A stretch of DNA of 64,000 nucleotides from Episyrphus balteatus (lineage: Eukaryota; Arthropoda; Insecta; Diptera; Syrphidae). The position numbers and the translations under genes were made by a program. Below the pieces are notes generated by a model, which did not search any database, was not told where the DNA came from, and worked only from the letters and a program-made list of their open reading frames with translations. The stretch is taken from assembly GCF_945859705.1 (NCBI RefSeq), contig NC_079136.1, positions 81,468,867-81,532,866 of the forward strand, given 5' to 3'. Positions 57,776 through 64,000 of this stretch are shown piece by piece; positions within the stretch are counted from its first letter, which is position 1, and every line of letters begins with the position of its first letter.

Positions 57776-58012
57776 CAGTAGCGAGCAAAAAAAAAAAAAT
57801 GCAAACGAAAGAGGTTTAAAGAGTTTTGCACAAGAACTAAGTTAAAAAATTTGGCATATTAAAACTGTTTTATTTTCATTAAAAAAAGTCAATTTGTTTA
57901 ATATTTTACTCCAAAACCATTATTTGGTCAAAAGTGTACGTAAATATGCGTTTTTAGACAAGCAAAAAAATGCAAATGTTTTTATTGTTTGCATTTTTTT
58001 TGCTCGCTACTG
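57776..58012. mobile_element. Mariner-type MITE in a pum intron
   Basis: CAGTAGCGAGCAAAAA and TTTTTGCTCGCTACTG form the ends; inverse ATGCAAAC/GTTTGCAT blocks follow. TA flanks both sides (57774-57775, 58013-58014). 237 bp. Confidence 0.88.
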
Positions 58013-59198
58013 TACCTCTCTGGTTGGTTAAAACAAGTTGTTTTGGTTCTCATATTCGTTTCCAACTTCGTGTCATTTCTCTTTTAACGAAGGACTGGGA
58101 CGATTTCTTTTCAAGTTCATTGAATTCTTGAAAGTTAAATGGGGTAATGGAAATTGAGTAGAATTCAATGCTTCGAAAACAAAATGTTGTTTTTTCGTTA
58201 AAATATAACGCCATTGTTTTTTTTCATGAATAGTTCCTTTATTAATAACTCCGAAATGATGTCGGTACTGTCAATAATTGCTATATTTTTTGGCATTGTA
58301 ATCCGTATCCGCAGGAAAAATGTACATTCAATTTAAAAGTTTAAGTGACCTTTAGTCCAAATGCGTTTCGCCCAGGTAAAGGTTGTTGGTCTTATCAGTT
58401 ATGTAAAAGCAGTTTTACCTTCTAAGACGAATCGGTCGATGAACACCGACTTATTAAAATTACGGTGTGAATACACGTTGAATTCTAGTATTTTAAAGGA
58501 ATTTGAATCAGTTCAAGCGCTATTCGAAAAATTTACATGAATTACAAAAAAAAAAAAAACACGCAGCTGCCGATAAGAACGGAAGCTGAATCCAGCTGCG
58601 GATATAACTTTTACAAAGTTGTTTTTTTGTTCGTTTTCATCACGTACATATTTTAAATTGCCAAAAAAGCTTCTATACCCTTCGATTTTTTCAAACAGTT
58701 TAGGCAATTCCTTATCCCCTCTTATCGGACTTCAATTTTTAAAGCCTAAAGCTTGTTATTAGCTATAATGTACATATTTTGTCAAATTCGTCTACTTGAT
58801 AGATTACAAAATAGAGCACTAAAACACCTGCATTACTTAATGCATTCCCCTTTTAAAATTTAACCAATACCCCTCGGAATCCTCAATGTTCTATCCGGCT
58901 CCATCTACGGGAGTATTATACTTTATAGAAATTAAAAATCAATGTAGTACAGTCACCCCTACTTACATAATTCTTTCTGCGGCTAAATCTGGAATACGGC
59001 TTGAAATGCGTTTTCTTTTGTCTTACTTGACAGACCTTAGTGTATTTCCTTAATTTCTCAAAGAAGAAACTTCGTTTGTGCATGTTTTTGATAGATACAA
59101 TGTCGAGTTATTGATTGAGCTTAATGGCTCCAGAACTATTGCTTTTCAATTATAGACTTTCAAAGTAACCAACCCGTTGTGCACCATTACCTGCACAA

Positions 59199-59425
59199 AA
59201 TGGTTTAGTAATAAAATTTGTAGTACGATGAACTACCAGGGGTCTGGGTTCGTACCCAGCCTACACCACATAAAATCATTTTTTCCGGGGTACTGTCTCT
59301 TGCGAAGAATTGAGAAAGGATCCAAGAGTAACAAACTCGGCGGTAAATTTTAGGTCTCTTCCATTCTTGCAAGTTGTTATTTATTAGACCTTGCTCTCTT
59401 ATGGCGTGTAGCGCCACAAATTTCT
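59199..59425 (+). mobile_element. tRNA-derived SINE-like element
   Basis: The head has an A-box-like TGGTTTAGTAA (59201-59211) and a B-box-like GGTTCGTACCC within a paired stem CTGGG-TTCGTA-CCCAG (59236-59251). The body TTCCGGGGTACT...GCGAAGAATTG...GGTAAATTTTAGGTCTCTTC is shared with the fragment at 13481-13640 on the other strand. Two copies in opposite orientation support a real SINE family. Confidence 0.6.
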
Positions 59426-60317
59426 CATTTCATTTGATTCTCGTTTTTCGTTCAACTTTAAATATAAAGATTCTGATCACACATATAGCTTCTCAATTCT
59501 CTTCTTCGGATATTATTTCTTCTTTTTTATTTTCTTGGTTTTTGCACTGACTATTTTTGATTCTCTTGGTTTTTACACTGACTATTGTCACTATTGAAAA
59601 AAATCAGTAAATAATCCAGTTTAACACCACCAAAACATTTCGTTTTAGCAGTCATTTAAACAAAAAAAAAACTTAATTTTAATAAAAATCAAATCGAGGG
59701 TTCAAACATAAGAAAACAAAACAAAAAATTAAAAACAAATTAAAATTGTACGTTCTTCATGCATCTCTCAATAACTGAAATACATAAAACAGGCTTCTAA
59801 TTTCAGCTGTTATATACGAATTTGTTTTTTTATTTTATTTTTGCATTTACAAACATGTTTATACGTTACATACATAAATGTGTACACACTCCTCTTCGCT
59901 GATGGAAGACGGAGAGTGAGATAAAAAGTGCAAAACGAAACTGAAAATCAAATTTCTGGCACAATTCCAATAATAAATAAAAAAAAAACAAAAACAAAAA
60001 CAACAACCAAACACAGGACACGGTCAGGAAAATGCCACAACCCCTCTTTTGGCCATTACGAAAAAAAAGTGAAACTCACATAGAAAAAACGAAAAAAGAA
60101 GAGAAATAGTTAGCTTTTGTAGGGGTGGTGAAGGCTTTTGTTGGTTTTTAGAATGATGGACTACATGTAATATCCTCTGCAGATATTTCGTAATTTTTCT
60201 TTTTTTTTTGTTTCAGTTGTCTGTTCTATCCACATTACACACATTTATCTTTGTCGCTATGTTAATACATATATTTATGTTTTACTAACAGTTTTTTTTT
60301 GTTTTTTCTTTTTACAG

Positions 60318-60617
60318 AATCCCGATAAATGGAAATACAATCCGCCAAATCCCATGAACTCAACAAACGCGGTGCCCGGTGGTGGTGGAATTGGACCAGT
60401 TGGCCCTATCGGTATGGGTGGCGGAATGGGTGGAGGTGGTAATATGGGCAATATGGGTAATATGGGAAATATGGGCACTAATGGTGGCCTCCATCAAATG
60501 CCCAATGTTGGTGGTGGTAATGGTGGGATGAATGTTGCAATGCAACAAGCAGCAGCAGCTGCTGCTGCCAAACATCAGCAAATGATTAACCAACACCAAC
60601 AGCACCAGCAACAACAA

Positions 60618-60648
<31 letters not shown>

Positions 60649-60995
60649 AACAACAGCAGCAGCAGCAACAACAACCGCCGCATCCATCGCATCAGCAAAT
60701 GCAGAATCATTTAGGCGCCCCAAATCATCTCAATTCGAATATATTGAATCATGCTCTAAATAATCAGGCAGCAGCTGCTGCTGCGGCCGCTGCAGCAGGT
60801 ATGCAATTGCAGATGCCACCTGCCATGCAAGGCAATATCTACGATCATGTGCATCCGGGTGTAAATATGAATGGTGTTGGAGTGCCTAAACCGCCTCAGG
60901 GTGCTGAGCAATTAGTTTATTTGGGCGGGCAGCCACACATGGGAATGATGCCGCAAAATCAATATATGACAGCAGCTAATCGCAATGCAGCAGCC
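60318..60995 (+). CDS. pum: Pumilio second coding exon (Gly/Met, polyQ and polyA rich)
   Basis: Phase 0 at both ends (226 codons, residues 60-285). It begins NPDKWKYNPPNPMN, the strongest Pumilio signature. Then come Gly-rich and GNM-repeat sequence, NGGLHQMPN, MNVAMQQAAAAAAA, a run of 23 glutamines (residues 156-178; mixed CAA/CAG), NLNSNILNHALNNQ-type and Ala-rich stretches, and YDHVHPGVNMNG with QNQYMTAANRNAAA. The donor GTAAGT follows at 60996. The RNA-binding PUF repeats are encoded downstream, outside the window. This part is largely disordered and belongs to the repression region. The mixed codons should reduce repeat instability. Confidence 0.95.
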
Positions 60996-62133
60996 GTAAG
61001 TTTGATCTTTTGTTCATTTTCTAAGTTAGGCTTATGTAAGTACACTTCTTCATGTTTAAAGACTGACCATTTGTGATGGATTATAGAAAAAAAAAACATT
61101 TGTTCCAAGTTTAACCGCGTACAATTATTTCCTTCATTTTAAATTAACTTGTATATTTAAGAAAAGTCATACATAAGAAACCAGACTTCGCGCTTAAGGG
61201 CCGATCCTGACTAGCTGAATTTTATTTTCATTTTTAAAGCCGAGAAAGATCGCTTTCAATTTGATAACGTCAGCCAAATACATTTTCGTTAGGTTTTTAA
61301 AAAACTTTGTGTAGTATTCAATTTAAATATGACTCATTGAATTCATACTTTCTTACCGTGTAGGTGGGGCTAAAATAGTGCAGTCTTTCCTGCCAGCTCG
61401 GGTCCCAGTTAGCTTTTCCAGTTGTGCACAGCAACTAAGATGAAGGTTTTTTCCACTTGATTATGTCTTCGTTGTCCAACGAAGTTGGATGCGATCATAT
61501 TTTTCTTTTGTCCCATCTATCTTAGCTTCTGTATTTCAGCCTTCGTTTTAAAGCCTATATAAAAATCGTCGTTGAATTATCTACGCCAATTTATACTGAT
61601 TTAAAATGAGGTAAACATAACTTGATGAATATTTTTACTTAAAACAACTCAGAAAGATTTCATATGCTGTTGCCAATGAGCATGGGTCAGGCGAATACAC
61701 AAGCATCGAGATTATTATTGTCAAATACATGGTTTTTTGGTATTTGAGAATTAGCAGTTGGCAAGAGTGATTCTTCGTTTGATATCATTAAACAATCTCT
61801 GACTACTATAAAATCTATCTGTTAACCTTGATGTTTTGTCCGAGTAGACTATGCTGGGACTATTCTGTAACTTTATCACTGGTGATAAACATTTTTGAAC
61901 CTCTTTAAAATCCATTTTCTTCGATAAAATAAATCAAAACATCTTTTAAATTTGGAATTTATGAATTAAGAATTATGTGATTTTAATTTTTTTTTTTGGA
62001 TAACTATATAAAATACATTTTGATTCTATAGTTATTAAAAAATTGTATCGCAAGTGATAAAAATTACAGAACAGGGACACTGGACTTCTTCTTCTCGGTG
62101 ACATCCAATTATTATTCTCAATACCAGTAAACG

Positions 62134-62852
62134 AAATGGTAACGGAGTTACGAATAACAGAGTTACGCGCGACAGAGTTACGGCCGTCAAAGTTACGCGA
62201 AACCGAAGTTACGAAAAACAAGAGTTACGAATAAAAATAAAAAATAAAGTTATGTTAAGCTATAACATGTGATTTTTGGGTTGGCAACAATTGCAACAAC
62301 AGTTCACCACACCAAAATAACGTCTGAAAAAAAGGGGTGGTTTGGTTATTATTTTAATATAAATAATAACAAAGTGGGTATTACAAAATACGCTATGAAT
62401 AATTATATTAATTAATAGAAAAAAAAAAAATACGTATTTGCAATATTAGTTGGACAAATAAGAAGTTAAATTCAATTATGTCCCCCAAACTTACATAAGT
62501 ATACTTATGTTTTTTTTCTATTTCAACGTTTTTGCGATCTTCTCACAAAAACAAAACCATATATTATGTATATCTATACCTATCCAATCAAAATTTTACA
62601 AGATTAAATAACACCCATTTTCGCTTTACTAATTTAGTTCTGACCAATGAGAAAAATGCTAATCTCTTGTTTGTATTTCCATAATTCCATATCGTTCCTC
62701 GCAATTGTTGCCAACCATAAAATCACATGTCATAGCTTAACATAACTTTAGAATTCGTAACTCTAGTTTTTCGTAACTTCGGTTTCGCGTAACTTTGACA
62801 CTCGTCACTCTGTCGCCCGTAACTCTGGTATTCGTAACTTCGTCGGTTTCCC
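62134..62852. mobile_element. Foldback-like element with iterated 15-bp terminal arms
   Basis: The left arm (62142-62294) starts with five or six units of GAGTTACG plus 7 variable bases, about every 15 bp, then GTTATGTTAAGCTATAACAT and GGTTGGCAACAATTGC. The right arm (62701-62843) is its inverse. A direct repeat CCAGTAAACG lies at 62124-62133 and 62853-62862; a 9- or 10-bp target duplication fits. Drosophila Foldback (FB) elements also have long inverted arms made of short tandem repeats and 9-bp duplications. The ~400-bp centre has no ORF. Confidence 0.75.
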
Positions 62853-63559
62853 CCAGTAAACGGGCCATTGTTAGCTCTTTCCGTTCTTCAGTGATACCAT
62901 ATCATCTGCATAAGCCAATAGTTGTATTCAATTTTTAAAAATCGTGCCCCTGGTGTTGACTTTTGAGTTGCATGATAGCACCTCGCGTTGTCCTACTCCT
63001 TTTTTCACATTTATGGTACCGGTATTGTCCTCCTAGATGATTTTGACGAATCAGCGAAACTTATTCATGAGTTTCCTATTCAAGCGAATGAGTAAGACAT
63101 CCATATAATATTCTAAGCGATCAAGGTACAAGGTGATAGGTACAAATTGGACATACTTTTATGGATCAATTCGATTAAAGAAATACATCGATGAAGGAAA
63201 AATCCTCTAGGCTTTCGAAGCAAAATGTCCACAAGTGACCTCTTTGAGCCCCAAGTACATGTGTATAAAAGTATTTAGAGAATTTCGACAGACTGTGTGG
63301 GCAAAGGTGTCTGTGCAAGAGCAAGGGTACTCCACAGTCACCCAGTATACACTCTGGTATATTTTAATGTTCATTGCAGAACCTGAAGGTGGCACTGTCT
63401 ACCATGCCATTGCTATTGAGTTTTTTTCTTAGTTTGCAATGATCTATGAGAAAGCTTGTTATTATTTTCAGGTTGTTCCTGCTGAGATGAATGCAGGTTT
63501 TTAATAGTTTTTGCTTTTAATTTTCAAGGTATAATTTTGCTTGGCTGATTTTCGGGTCT

Positions 63560-63850
63560 TCATAATTTTGTATGTGTTTTTATCACGTTAGTTTCTATAC
63601 CAAAATATGATTTGGACTCCATTCGAGTTTTGAGCTAGTGCCAAGGGAGTTTATTGCTTTAAGCGCGGCTTGGCTATCTGAAATGACGTTAATGTTGTAT
63701 TTTTTTGAGATATCGTTCATAGGCATATTTGTTTATAGCGTTTATTGTTTGGAATATGCTAAAAGGACGGTTGGATGGATTAGAAAACAAACTCTAGACC
63801 CCAAAATTCCTACTCTAATTCCATCAGCGGTTTAGTATACCACTTGATAG
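63560..63850 (-). pseudogene. Non-LTR retrotransposon RNase H domain relic
   Basis: On the - strand one frame reads DGIRVGILGSRVCF, then (after stops) NDISKKYNINVISDSQAALKAINSLGTSSKL. The SDSQAALKAI block is the signature around the third acidic residue of RNase H domains in I/Jockey/R1-type elements, and DG(S)...G.G..G precedes it as expected. Several stops show it is inactive. Confidence 0.72.
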
Positions 63851-64000
63851 CGATTGTATTGAGAGTGTAGTAGGTAACAACTCTGCTTTGTTACTACAAT
63901 TTGTTTGGAAGTTTTTGATATCCTTCTTAAGCCGCACTACACAATGTAGAAGGCACATAGTCCATCGTATTAATTTTCGAAACTGAAATATCAGTGTGTA

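Larger units (their letters stand above)
56604..60317 (+). other. pum: Pumilio intron between the first two coding exons
   Basis: Donor GTAAGC (56604) and acceptor TTTTCTTTTTACAG (to 60317). 3.7 kb, phase 0. It holds a mariner MITE (57776-58012) and a SINE-like copy (59199-59425). Nothing else recognised. Confidence 0.9.
60996..64000 (+). other. pum: Pumilio intron, continuing beyond the window
   Basis: Starts at donor GTAAGT (60996). The next exon is not in the window. It holds the Foldback-like element and an RNase H relic. The stretches 61000-62120 and 62870-63550 show no other feature. Confidence 0.85.

Noticed and set aside
60275..60710. Antisense open frames rich in Leu and Pro/Ile opposite the pum exon
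   Set aside because: They are the reverse reading of the polyQ and Gly-rich coding sequence.
62142..62230. CRISPR-like array (short repeat, regular spacing)
   Set aside because: The genome is eukaryotic, the repeat is 8 bp with 7-bp gaps, and the array is mirrored in an inverted arm. It fits Foldback-type arms, not CRISPR.

Overview
The window is eukaryotic and AT-rich, with spliced genes, long introns full of homopolymer runs, and dense transposon debris. The best taxonomic marker is the 5' coding part of pumilio on the + strand. It opens MKLLGGNDDR and contains a WACGD...DNPDKWKYNPP block that I recognise from Drosophila Pumilio. This points to a higher fly (Diptera, Brachycera) that is not Drosophila itself. 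I cannot name the species from sequence alone.

Host genes, left to right: (1) a small two-exon gene on the - strand at 8490-8877, encoding a 100-residue protein with one C-terminal membrane segment and no recognised function. (2) The 3' part of a proline-rich, two-SH3-domain adaptor on the - strand, with coding exons at 17252-17383, 17449-17793 and 20636-21961. It resembles SH3D19/Eve-1-type endocytic adaptors; its 5' exons are not securely found. (3) pumilio (pum) on the + strand: a probable 5'-UTR exon ending at 44946, an 11 kb intron, the start-codon exon 55980-56603 (ATG at 56427), a 3.7 kb intron, a glutamine/alanine-rich exon 60318-60995, and an intron running off the right edge. The PUF repeats lie outside the window. 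The adaptor and pum are transcribed divergently, with about 20 kb of repeat-rich DNA between them.

Mobile DNA dominates the rest. Positions 1-4956 are the gag-pol ORF and 3' LTR of an apparently intact Ty3/Gypsy element, cut by the left edge. Non-LTR relics of one family occur at 5.5 kb (- strand) and at 17.9-19.1 and 20.2-20.4 kb (+ strand, inside the adaptor intron); an unrelated RNase H relic lies at 63.6-63.85 kb (- strand). Class II elements include a TA-flanked 448-bp MITE (6372-6819), a Harbinger-like MITE with TTA duplication (45319-46039), a relic of a pogo-type element (46784-49171), a hAT-type MITE inserted into one arm of a palindrome (49817-50539), a Transib-like element (52053-52986), mariner MITEs (54438-54649, 57776-58012), a 2.65-kb hAT-ended element with nested inverted repeats and an unusual ORF (29869-32517), and a Foldback-like element with 15-bp iterated arms (about 62134-62852). 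There are also several large palindromes, a 147-bp tandem array with a helentron-like 3' hairpin, tRNA-derived SINE-like sequences and a (GACA)n satellite.

The genes do not form a pathway or operon. The main interest is the layered transposon architecture, where target duplications and one preserved empty site can be read directly. All boundaries were read by eye; no alignments or searches were run.
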